A stretch of 64,000 nucleotides of DNA from Rhizobium sp. C4. GTDB taxonomy: Bacteria; Pseudomonadota; Alphaproteobacteria; Rhizobiales; Rhizobiaceae. The stretch is from NCBI RefSeq assembly GCF_021026315.1, contig NZ_JAJNCX010000016.1:56466-120465 (forward strand), written 5' to 3'. The position numbers and the translations under genes are program-made. This document shows, piece after piece, positions 56,335-64,000 of this stretch (the stretch's first letter is position 1; each line of letters begins with the position of its first letter). The notes under the pieces were generated by a model. It was not told where the DNA came from, did not search any database, and saw only the letters and a list, made by a program, of their open reading frames with translations.

Positions 56335-57620
56335 AAGTTTGTAAACGCTGTCTTTATACGGAAACGCATCCGTTGGGCATTGTCTTTGACGATGACGGCA
56401 TCTGTTCGGGCTGCCGGATCCACGAAGAGAAAGACACGCTGGATTGGAACGCCCGCTGGACGCGGCTAGAAGAAATCGTTGCCCTTTATCGTCGTAAGGA
56501 TGCCGTTTTCGATTGCATCGTGCCTGTAAGCGGGGCGGCGGATTCCCATTTTATATTGGACATCGTAGTGAACCGGCTAAAGCTAAAGCCATTGGCCGTG
56601 GCCTATAATCGCTATTTCAACACCCCCGAAGGCATCGCTAATCTGGCCAACCTTCGTATGCGCTTCGATGTTGATTTTCAGCTAAAGAATGTCAATCCAG
56701 CCGTGGTCAAGAAGATTACGCGAACATCACTGTATAAATACGGCAACATGTATTGGCCAGTGCTGGCGGGACAAACTGTTTTTCCGGTGCAGACGGCGGT
56801 GATGATGAAAATTCCGCTGATCATCTGGGGTGCCCATCAGGGGCTGGAACAAGTGGGCATGTTCTCGCACGAACACGAAGTTGAAATGTCGCGCCGTTAC
56901 CGCAAGGATCACGATCTTTTCGGCATCGAGGCCCGTGAAATGAACGGTCCTTTTGATGATGTGACGGACGAAGATTTGTTGAATTATCGCTACCCGCCGT
57001 TTTCAGATATCGAAGCACTGGGGTTGCGGGGCCTTTATCTGGGCAATTTCGTGCGCTGGGATCCGCTGGCTCAGCACCAGAAAATGGTTGCAGAATTTGG
57101 GTTTCGGGCTCGTGCCCAAAGGCGCACCTTCGATATATATGACCATGCAGATTGTTATGCCTATACAGGCGTGCATGACATTCTAAAGCTGTTCAAACAT
57201 GGCTACAGCAAAGTGCGCGATCAGGCTTGCCGCGAAATTCGTCATGGCCGCATGACGCGTGAGCAGGCGGCGGCCTTGGTTTCGTGGCATGAGGCGCAGG
57301 AACCCGGCGATATGGACCTGTTCGCCGAATGGCTGGGCATCGAACGTGAGGCATTGCGCTACGTGCTGAACCGCCATCGCAACCCCAAAATATGGGAAGA
57401 GGTTTCGCCAAATATATGGCAGCGGCGCGCGCATACCGGGGAAGGCCACGAAATAGCAGATATTGGCGGGCGGCCCCAAACCTGCCCTGATCTGCCCTAT
57501 CAGCAACCCGGACTAGACCTGGCGCTGGCACAGCACGCGCGCGGTTATATCACCGTCGGTCGCGGTGTCAGCCACCCAGCCCCCCCCCCACGGCCAAAGC
57601 AGCCACAAGGCTATCTTTAA
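56328..57620 (+). CDS. N-acetyl sugar amidotransferase (PseA/WbpG family), copy 2 with altered PP-loop
   Basis: This 430-residue PseA-like protein begins at GTG, overlapping the HisF-like gene. Zinc cysteines C5, C8, C26 and C29 are kept. The PP-loop reads SGAADS (residues 68-73) where copy 1 has SGGKDS: the second glycine and the lysine are both alanine. The C-terminal tail from about residue 380 is Pro-rich (HPAPPPRPKQPQGYL) and absent in copy 1. It may be a weakened enzyme, a structural partner of copy 1, or one that binds ATP differently. Confidence 0.86.
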   Translation: MVKVCKRCLYTETHPLGIVFDDDGICSGCRIHEEKDTLDWNARWTRLEEIVALYRRKDAVFDCIVPVSGAADSHFILDIVVNRLKLKPLAVAYNRYFNTPEGIANLANLRMRFDVDFQLKNVNPAVVKKITRTSLYKYGNMYWPVLAGQTVFPVQTAVMMKIPLIIWGAHQGLEQVGMFSHEHEVEMSRRYRKDHDLFGIEAREMNGPFDDVTDEDLLNYRYPPFSDIEALGLRGLYLGNFVRWDPLAQHQKMVAEFGFRARAQRRTFDIYDHADCYAYTGVHDILKLFKHGYSKVRDQACREIRHGRMTREQAAALVSWHEAQEPGDMDLFAEWLGIEREALRYVLNRHRNPKIWEEVSPNIWQRRAHTGEGHEIADIGGRPQTCPDLPYQQPGLDLALAQHARGYITVGRGVSHPAPPPRPKQPQGYL

Positions 57621-57703
57621 CTGCACAGGTCGGCTATGGTAAGAAACGCAGAGCCGCTAAAACTGCCACGGCGCGCAATTCACATTTCAGCCAAAGTTAT
57701 GCC

Positions 57704-59203
57704 ATGCCCAAGACAATACTGTGCTTTTCTAGGTCTTACTTGTCTGATTTCTTGCCAAAATTGATGGAAGGAATACCAGATGTGCAGGCCCTGTACATTG
57801 TGCAAAGTGATCAAGAAAAACGCAAGATCCAGAAAATGGGGCACCGCGTTGTTTTGAACCTTGAATCGCTTGGCCGCGATGCTTTGGCCGCAGACCCCGA
57901 TGCCGCACCACGTTGGACCGAACCGGCGGATATGCGAAAACTGACAGGTTTCGATTGGTCACCCCTCTATGCCGACCGATACTTAAGCGAATTGTCCGAA
58001 AGCGTAATGCTACGCATTGCTGGGGCCATTCAAAAAGCGTTGGAAGAAACATTTGCCCAACATCAAATAGATGGTGTGCTGACCGAACCCGTTGCACTGT
58101 TTCCAACACATTATATGCTGTATCTGTGCAAACGCTTGGGCATCACGCCAATGCTCTGGGCCAATACATATTTTCCAGGCTATTTCTATTTCGTTTCGGA
58201 CGTGCATCTCTGTCAGCCTGCCACACTTCCTGCGCAAAGCGCAGAGAATATGCAAGACTTGCAGCGAACGGTGCAAAGCTTTGTCGAACGGGTGGCGCAA
58301 GACAAGGCCGGGCCAGTCTACCATCACAAATTCGCCAATTCCAAACGCGGCCTAACTGGCTATTTGCGTCAGCGTTCTGGGCACGAGGCACTGGTGCTAT
58401 CCCCTAGCATTACAACCAAGGCGATTCAGGCACTTCGGTTCTTGCGCGCGAGCATGCATTTTATGTTTTTTCCGCGCCTTGGCGACTACATGACAGCTAG
58501 CGCGCGATCAGAACATAAGTTCTACCTTCGCAATGTGATGGGCAGCATTGGGTATTATGACCTCCCTGCTGATTGCTTTGATCCGAAGAACGTGTTCTTT
58601 CCCCTTCAATTTGAACCCGAAGCGTCGCTTCTGTATGCTGCGCCCGATTTCCGCAACCAGGCTGCGCTGGTTGAATCAATTCTTCAGAGTTTGCCCAGTG
58701 AACATGTGCTATGGGTTAAAGAACACCCAAATCAGTTTGGTGCGCTGCACCATCCGCAATGGCGCAAACTGCGCAAAAAGTATCGAAACCTGCGCATGGT
58801 TTACGGGCGCCAAAACGGCAGGCAATTGATCCAGAATTGTGCTTTGGCAGTTTCGATTACCAGCACAGCCGGCTTGGATGCGCTGATTTACGGGCGGCGC
58901 TGCATCGTGCTGGGCGATGTTTTCTATCGCAATTTTCCAGGTGCATTGCCTGTTCGAAGCGCCGCAGAAATGGCTAAATTACTGAACGACAAGAGCAATT
59001 ATTGCGCCACCCAGAACCCTGATGTGGACCAGCCCCCCCTTATCGCGGCCTTGGTTGAGTTTGGGCGGCACTGCCATTTAGGTGACCCTCAACCATCTGA
59101 TCAGCTGTATACCGATAGAAACATCGCAAACCTGCGCTCAGCACTGATGTTGGCATTGGAAAATGCGCCAAAGCGTGCCGTCAGTGCAGTTGATGCGGGA
59201 TGA
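57704..59203 (+). CDS. Capsule-type (KpsS/KpsC-like) glycosyltransferase
   Basis: This 499-residue protein resembles the capsule polysaccharide synthesis family that includes KpsS and KpsC Kdo-transferases. It has VFFPLQFEPEASL, WVKEHPNQFG and SITSTAGLDALIYGRRCIVLG, the donor-site region of that family. It is cytosolic. It may transfer Kdo or another acid sugar to a lipid or chain end. It follows the amidotransferase block in the same direction after 83 bases. Confidence 0.8.
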   Translation: MPKTILCFSRSYLSDFLPKLMEGIPDVQALYIVQSDQEKRKIQKMGHRVVLNLESLGRDALAADPDAAPRWTEPADMRKLTGFDWSPLYADRYLSELSESVMLRIAGAIQKALEETFAQHQIDGVLTEPVALFPTHYMLYLCKRLGITPMLWANTYFPGYFYFVSDVHLCQPATLPAQSAENMQDLQRTVQSFVERVAQDKAGPVYHHKFANSKRGLTGYLRQRSGHEALVLSPSITTKAIQALRFLRASMHFMFFPRLGDYMTASARSEHKFYLRNVMGSIGYYDLPADCFDPKNVFFPLQFEPEASLLYAAPDFRNQAALVESILQSLPSEHVLWVKEHPNQFGALHHPQWRKLRKKYRNLRMVYGRQNGRQLIQNCALAVSITSTAGLDALIYGRRCIVLGDVFYRNFPGALPVRSAAEMAKLLNDKSNYCATQNPDVDQPPLIAALVEFGRHCHLGDPQPSDQLYTDRNIANLRSALMLALENAPKRAVSAVDAG

Positions 59204-59293
59204 CATTTGCGGTACCAGGCCATCGGCAGCACATCGTTGGGTGGCGTTCGCTTGGCAGATTTCGGGCAATTTGATGCCTTGTCAAAAAGGAGT

Positions 59294-60154
59294 ATGAAAG
59301 TGCAACTTTCCCTCGCGCGTGCAGCAAGCTTTGTGAAATGGCAACTGGTGCCTGTTCGTTACTTGGGGCGCATGCGCTATTTGCGGCCCCATAACATGAT
59401 GCCTGCAAACCCACCGCAGACGGCACTTGGCCAAGAGATTGACAGCAGGGGCTATGCAACTGGGCCGGAGATAGGCACATCGACACTGGAAGCCATGCAA
59501 AAAATCTTTCTTCCGCGCGCGCCAGAAACGGCACCAGCTGGCACGAAGGCACCGTTCATCAATCTTTCGCGCGCAGAAGACCTGACGGTTGACAACCCTT
59601 TGTTGAAATTTGCCTTTTCGAAAGAAGTGCTGGACGTCGCGCTAGACTATTTCGGCAAACGGTTGATCTTAGACAGCCTTCAAGTGCTGCATTCCTTCCC
59701 TCAAGCTGGCCAGCTAAAAGAAAGCCAGAAACGGCACCTCGACTATGGCGACTCGCGGTCGTTGCATTGCGTGGCGTATCTGAACGATGTTTTGGATCTA
59801 GAGGGTGGACCCTTTGTGTTCATCGACAAGGCCCAGTCAAAAAAGGTTGGACGCGGCCTTATCGTACGCAGAATTGACGACGATCAGTTTGCAAAAGAAT
59901 CTGGCGGCGTTCAGCCCCAAATTGCCTATGGGAAGGCGGGATCCTCGGTATGGGTCGATCCTGCTGTATGTTATCATTACGGCAGCCGCTGCCGAAAGGC
60001 GCGAAACGCTGTTTTCGTCACCTTTAATTCGGATGCGCCGTTCATGTCGCCCGTTCCAATGATCGTTGAAAACGCTGAGAAAATTTCCGAGATTGGCAAG
60101 AAGTTAAGGCCAGATCTGGATCCTGCAATCTTTGACCGGATGCTGCGGGTCTAG
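59294..60154 (+). CDS. Phytanoyl-CoA dioxygenase-like Fe(II)/2-oxoglutarate enzyme
   Basis: This 286-residue protein has a likely iron triad H148-x-D150 (RHLDYGD) and H228 (YHYGSR), with GGPFVFID between them, as in the phytanoyl-CoA dioxygenase family. It would hydroxylate a substrate with oxygen and 2-oxoglutarate. Placed inside a polysaccharide cluster, the substrate may be a sugar or sugar-bound acyl or amino group; this is inference. An AAGGAGT site lies directly before the ATG at 59294. Confidence 0.75.
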   Translation: MKVQLSLARAASFVKWQLVPVRYLGRMRYLRPHNMMPANPPQTALGQEIDSRGYATGPEIGTSTLEAMQKIFLPRAPETAPAGTKAPFINLSRAEDLTVDNPLLKFAFSKEVLDVALDYFGKRLILDSLQVLHSFPQAGQLKESQKRHLDYGDSRSLHCVAYLNDVLDLEGGPFVFIDKAQSKKVGRGLIVRRIDDDQFAKESGGVQPQIAYGKAGSSVWVDPAVCYHYGSRCRKARNAVFVTFNSDAPFMSPVPMIVENAEKISEIGKKLRPDLDPAIFDRMLRV

Positions 60155-60257
60155 GTAGAGCCGCAATTTTTCTTTGTGTTTGGTAGATTGCCAGCGCGCT
60201 AACCGATAATGGCAGAGTAAATCGGAAACCCAGGCTTAATTTCGCTTTGATTATGCA

Positions 60258-61625
60258 ATGGATAGGCTTGCCGGCCGATCAACAAACCAAAAGAACGGAT
60301 GTTCTGTGTTTAATTCACCCGTGGTTCGACACCGGATCGCTGCAATGAGCCGTGCATTGCTCACCGAAGCGGTATTTGCCGCGTCGATGACAGCCGCAAC
60401 GGTGCTTGGTTTTTTGAAAATTGCGGCTTTGGCTTGGCTGCTTAGCCCCGCCGATCTGGGCCTATACCTTACGGGCCTGGGGGTATCGGCGGCCTTGGGC
60501 TTGGCCATGACCTTTGGCGAGGTTGAACGGACCTATACGCTATACCCCACCTATGTTGCGCACGGCGGGACAGCATCGATTTTGGGTGATGTGATTTGGA
60601 TGACCAAACGCCTGTGCTTTCGTTTTGCAATGGTGGCGGGCGTGGCGTCAATCATCGCGCAGTTTGCGAATCTGGGTTGGTTGACTTGGGTAAACGTGTT
60701 GATCGTCGGTATCCTTGGTTTGGGCACATTGCTGCAATCGCTGTTGGCTTCGATCGCGCGCGCGATTGATGCGCGCAAATTGTTGCCAATCGTGAATTTT
60801 CTGCGCGGTGGCACTAGCCTTACTGCAGCTATCACGGCTTATGGCGCTGGGGTTGAATGGAAAGGTATTCTGGCTATAGAGGGGAGCGCGCTGTGTGCGT
60901 TTTTCCTTATCTTCATTTGGTATTTCAAAAGATATTATGGCGCGATTGGTGATGCAGGCTTGGCGCAGCCTCAGGACCGCTTGGCCAAGCGCGGGCAAAA
61001 GATTTGGATAGCTGCGTTGATCACCTCGGCCATTCCTTCGGGCGGGCGCGCTGCGGTGCTGCTGTTATCGGGCGCAGCAGCGGCGGGTGCCTTCGGTGTG
61101 CTGATGGTCCTCGTGCAGTCGGGACAGATGGTTGCTGGCGCTCTTAGTCAAAAGATGGCCGCATCTTTGGTGCGCGATGAGGTTCGCCCGCATGAACGTG
61201 TGGGCTTCTGGAAAACCTTTGCGCCGCCGGTGGTATTCCTGTGGCTTCTTGCAATTGGTATGTTTGCGCTGTGTGCTGCCAGTTTTGCCTTGCCCGTTGG
61301 ACGGGTTTTTTGGGAAAGGTATGAGATTGGCGTGCTGAATTTGGCATTGGCGGCGCTACAAATCGGTGCGTCGATTTACCTGATGCTTCACTTTGCGTTT
61401 ATGGCAAAGGCCAAAGAGACCGAGTTGTTGCGCGCGGGTATCTTGGCGGTGATCGTCTTTTTTGCGGGGCTGTGGTTGGCAAGCAAGGCGGATTTGGGTT
61501 TGACAGGGTATTTGCTGGCCTCGGTTTGCGCAGATGTTGCCCATACAGGGTACTTGCTGTGGCGCTATTACGCCGTTAAGCGATGTGAAGCCAATTCAAA
61601 TTCTATGAATTCTGATTTATTGTGA
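60258..61625 (+). CDS. Wzx-like polysaccharide flippase
   Basis: This 455-residue polytopic membrane protein has about 12 hydrophobic segments and the overall pattern of polysaccharide translocases (MATE/MOP superfamily), with a charged first segment (LLTEAVFAASMTAATVLGFLK, about residues 34-54). It would flip lipid-linked repeat units across the inner membrane. An ATG at 60345 is an alternative start; neither has a clear ribosome site. It is paired with the Wzy-like gene further on. Confidence 0.78.
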   Translation: MDRLAGRSTNQKNGCSVFNSPVVRHRIAAMSRALLTEAVFAASMTAATVLGFLKIAALAWLLSPADLGLYLTGLGVSAALGLAMTFGEVERTYTLYPTYVAHGGTASILGDVIWMTKRLCFRFAMVAGVASIIAQFANLGWLTWVNVLIVGILGLGTLLQSLLASIARAIDARKLLPIVNFLRGGTSLTAAITAYGAGVEWKGILAIEGSALCAFFLIFIWYFKRYYGAIGDAGLAQPQDRLAKRGQKIWIAALITSAIPSGGRAAVLLLSGAAAAGAFGVLMVLVQSGQMVAGALSQKMAASLVRDEVRPHERVGFWKTFAPPVVFLWLLAIGMFALCAASFALPVGRVFWERYEIGVLNLALAALQIGASIYLMLHFAFMAKAKETELLRAGILAVIVFFAGLWLASKADLGLTGYLLASVCADVAHTGYLLWRYYAVKRCEANSNSMNSDLL

Positions 61626-61731
61626 TCAGGTTGCTCAAACGCCCACAACCCTGCACCTAGATCTATTTTGGCCGTCGTGCTGCCAAGGTGAAATTGATCG
61701 GAAACTAGCCAATTCGGCGCGAAGGGAATTT

Positions 61732-62292
61732 ATGTTGAGAAAGATCAAGCAGTTCCTGATAAAGTGCTGGAGTATCGATTCCCAGATCCGTGTACATGTG
61801 GCAATTGCAAAGTTTTTTCATAGAAAAGTTCCGATCATTGGCCGAGCGGTTTCGCTTTTTCTTGATCGTTGGTTATTGGTTTTCTATGGAATTTACCTTT
61901 ATTCCTTTTCGATAAATGTTCGATGGCTTTCTATTCATGTTCCAAATGGTGTAGAACTTGCGGGGCATGGAATTAAATCGGATGGGCGTGTAAAAATTCT
62001 TGGCGGTGTGCGAATGACAGCCAAGCACCCGGATGACCCAGTGTATCAACGGCTATATAAAGAAAGTGCTACTTTTCGATTTGGTGACAATGTGGTCATC
62101 GGGATGGGTAGCATCTTGATCGGTCCGCTGTCGATATGTGACAATGTATTGATCGGGGCGGGATCACTTGTAAATAAGGACATTTTGGAGCCCGGTATCT
62201 ATGTTGGCAATCCTTTGCGCAAGATTTCTGACAAGGTTGACGAAAGCTGGGTTAAACCGTGGAGCGAAATCAAACCCCCGCGCCAATTATAG
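61732..62292 (+). CDS. Hexapeptide-repeat acyltransferase (CysE/NeuD-like)
   Basis: This 186-residue left-handed beta-helix acyltransferase has hexapeptide repeats at about 115-165 (GDNVVIGMGSILIG, CDNVLIGAGSLVNKD) ending in the GNPLRKI cap. The N-terminal 60 residues are basic and hydrophobic, so it may sit on the membrane. It probably O-acetylates or N-acylates a sugar of the island polysaccharide. DNA here is among the most A+T-rich in the window. Confidence 0.82.
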   Translation: MLRKIKQFLIKCWSIDSQIRVHVAIAKFFHRKVPIIGRAVSLFLDRWLLVFYGIYLYSFSINVRWLSIHVPNGVELAGHGIKSDGRVKILGGVRMTAKHPDDPVYQRLYKESATFRFGDNVVIGMGSILIGPLSICDNVLIGAGSLVNKDILEPGIYVGNPLRKISDKVDESWVKPWSEIKPPRQL

Positions 62293-62327
62293 GACGGCAC
62301 ATACCAAATCATGCAAGTAGATCTTAG

Positions 62328-63623
62328 ATGCAGAAACAGTCGCAGGCCGAGGGGATCTCCGCATCGGTTGGCAGTCAAATGAAAATCCAACACCTCTCAA
62401 CGCGAATATTGCCCTTTGCGGCGCTGATTTTTTTCTTGTTTCCCTATACGAAAATTATCCCATCCAGCAGCTATACCCAACCCTATGGGCTGTTGCTGGC
62501 GCTGGTCATCGTTGTCTTGCGCCCTCAGGCTATCACCAACCTGCCGCAAATTGACAGGGTGATGCTTAGCTTTCTGGCCACGATTGGTGTTGCGATGGTG
62601 TTGTTTCAACTGCCCTTGGGCCTTCAACCCCGAGAGTTGGCTTATCTGATCAGTTACATCACACCTCTTGTCACCACAGCCGCTGCGTTTTGGATGTTGC
62701 GGCTTTACCCGGATATGGTGCGCAAGCTGCTGATCGCTGCTGCGGTGATCTGGTTCGTTGTCAGCATCATTCAGTTGTTTATATCACCCTCATTCTTGAC
62801 CAGCTTTGTATCGAATGACCCAAACTTGGCACAAGATATCCGCGCATCTGGGCGCGGGACGCTTGGCCTTGCGCCAGAACCAACACACAACGCCTTTCAT
62901 AACTTGTTGATTGGAGCAAGTTTGGTCATGGTTGGAGGTCCCGCCTGGGCTATTGGCTTATGCATCGCCTCGGCAATTATTCTTGCGCAGTCCGCGAGTG
63001 CAGTCCTTGTCATTGGTGTGGGACTGTTGTTATGGGCTGTTCGGCATCCATTTTGGGGATGGATCATCGCATTGCCGTTTATCTTTCCGCAATTTGCCAT
63101 TCAGACCCTGTCTTCTTTGACAAACCCACAAACCCGCCTTGGGTTGATCATCAGCCGCTTGAAGGATCTTGATCCAGCGGTGGTGCTGCAAGACAACAGT
63201 ATAAATCTTCGACTGGCAGGCGCCACCATGCCGATCTTTTATTCGATCAAAGATTTTTTTCTGCCCCAAGGCGTATCTATCGAGAATTGGGCGGAGCAGA
63301 GAGGCAGGATACTGGTAGAACAAACATGGGTCATTGATCTTAGTACCGTTGGGCCCGCATCTGGATTTGGATTGTATCTGGTGCAGGGTGGAATCATCGC
63401 CTTACCCGTCATTTTATATTTTATGTACCGGCTGATCCTAAGGAGTCAGCCACACTTTGCTTCGTTCGTGGCCATTGTGGTGTTCACAATATTCTTGGGT
63501 CAGTTCTACTTATCGACCCCGATCTTCGGGCTGTTCTATGCCGCATTGATCATGCGCACGCGTGCTTCAGCACCATCTGATGAGGCGTCAATCAATCGTA
63601 AGTGGTCAGCCGACCACGCTTGA
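62328..63623 (+). CDS. Wzy-like polysaccharide polymerase
   Basis: This 431-residue membrane protein has about ten hydrophobic segments and a large loop near residues 255-340. It lacks strong sequence motifs, as is normal for O-antigen polymerases. The THNAFHNLLIGASLVM region and its position next to flippase, glycosyltransferase and acyltransferase genes support Wzy. An ATG at 62379 is an alternative start. It is the last gene of the island. Confidence 0.72.
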   Translation: MQKQSQAEGISASVGSQMKIQHLSTRILPFAALIFFLFPYTKIIPSSSYTQPYGLLLALVIVVLRPQAITNLPQIDRVMLSFLATIGVAMVLFQLPLGLQPRELAYLISYITPLVTTAAAFWMLRLYPDMVRKLLIAAAVIWFVVSIIQLFISPSFLTSFVSNDPNLAQDIRASGRGTLGLAPEPTHNAFHNLLIGASLVMVGGPAWAIGLCIASAIILAQSASAVLVIGVGLLLWAVRHPFWGWIIALPFIFPQFAIQTLSSLTNPQTRLGLIISRLKDLDPAVVLQDNSINLRLAGATMPIFYSIKDFFLPQGVSIENWAEQRGRILVEQTWVIDLSTVGPASGFGLYLVQGGIIALPVILYFMYRLILRSQPHFASFVAIVVFTIFLGQFYLSTPIFGLFYAALIMRTRASAPSDEASINRKWSADHA

Positions 63624-63893
63624 CTTGAAGTTCCACGGCATAATACGCGACCCCGCTGATCAGAACCCATTTGCCCATTCTCTTTGCCCGATGGACATGA
63701 TGCGTCATGGCTGACTTTCAAGCTTTCGCCATGCATCACAGCAATGGTCGTAAGCGACAAGTAGGCCCCATCTGAAGCGGGTGTTAATGTAGGGTCTATT
63801 TCGGGCATGCGACTTCTCAAACTGTGAGGATCTATGTCTAGGCCTGCGGCTATGACCCGGATTAAAGTGGACGTGCTCTAGATCGGAATCCGA

Positions 63894-64000
63894 TCATGTT
63901 GCATCGTATCCAGCGGCGGCGAAATAGTTCTGGCATTCGTTTGGCGTGAAGAGTTTGAGGACGCGCCCAATTGTGTTCCAGAGGCCACTGATGGAGCGCT
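63894..64000 (-). pseudogene. IS630-type transposase, C-terminus (continues beyond window)
   Basis: The minus strand reads GLWNTIGRVLKLFTPNECQN, then YFAAAGYDAT and a TGA at 63894-63896. This is the usual C-terminus of IS630-family transposases. The rest lies outside the window, so it may be intact. It marks the right edge of the A+T-richer island. The 270 bases between it and the polymerase gene hold nothing I can name. Confidence 0.75.

Noticed and set aside
63536..63820. 94-codon minus-strand frame at the end of the island
   Set aside because: It overlaps the end of the polymerase gene, has mixed composition and no family features; I treated the gap as non-coding.
1..64000. CRISPR arrays, prophage structural genes and rRNA
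   Set aside because: No regularly spaced direct repeats, no capsid or tail genes and no rRNA segments were seen. The repeats present are dispersed palindromes, not arrays.

Overview
The window looks like chromosomal DNA of a Rhizobiales alphaproteobacterium, probably Rhizobiaceae (Rhizobium/Agrobacterium/Shinella type). The reasons are high G+C by eye, choline/betaine genes of rhizobial type, a class 3 (R. etli-type) asparaginase, a fused CysN/CysC (NodQ-like) enzyme, DUF3422 and DUF6481 proteins, four c-di-GMP turnover proteins, and scattered RIME-like palindromic mosaic repeats. No exact genus can be given from sequence reading alone.

Layout. 0-5 kb: a partial ClC chloride channel, a soluble MprF-type (DUF2156) protein, an exported alpha/beta hydrolase and an AraC regulator. 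4.8-9.4 kb: choline to glycine betaine (betA, betB, betI), with an orphan XRE gene and repeats between betA and betB and a perfect inverted-repeat operator before betI. 9.6-22 kb: GGDEF/EAL proteins, a quinone oxidoreductase, a tandem pair of MFS exporters, an asparaginase, DUF3422, a ParDE-like toxin-antitoxin pair, a GH25 lipoprotein and a DAO-family oxidase. 22.4-25.4 kb: glycine betaine demethylase gbcA-gbcB, which continues the betaine pathway. It is preceded by a cobalamin riboswitch, and gbcB carries a repeat inserted in frame. 25.5-28.6 kb: small genes including a RelB/DinJ-like gene next to a GNAT gene, a BrnT toxin with an HTH partner, and a cold-shock gene. 28.9-33.5 kb: B12-dependent metH with a palindromic operator, and a LuxR-type regulator. 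34-44 kb: a PAS-PAS chemoreceptor, tRNA-Pro(CGG), two related lipoproteins, a GGDEF-EAL protein, an AhpD-like protein, and cysD-cysNC for PAPS synthesis. 44.3-50.8 kb: native-looking surface polysaccharide genes (O-antigen ligase-like, glycosyltransferase, SDR epimerase, MsbA-like ABC exporter) and a PAS-GGDEF protein.

From about 51.3 kb the character changes. A graveyard of mobile-element remnants (a serine recombinase with a stop codon just after its catalytic serine, its broken partner gene, and two IS66 transposase tails) leads into a visibly A+T-richer block at 53.8-63.6 kb. A truncated IS630-type transposase lies at the far end. The block reads in one direction. It encodes a PseA/WbpG-type amidotransferase, HisH-like and HisF-like partners, a second PseA-like protein with an altered PP-loop, a KpsS/KpsC-like glycosyltransferase, a phytanoyl-CoA-dioxygenase-like enzyme, a Wzx-like flippase, a hexapeptide acyltransferase and a Wzy-like polymerase. 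I read it as a horizontally acquired surface-polysaccharide island that makes an acetamidino-modified sugar.

The most interesting signals are the cobalamin riboswitch in the leader of a Rieske betaine demethylase, the repeat that became protein-coding inside gbcB, and the duplicated amidotransferase with an unusual PP-loop.
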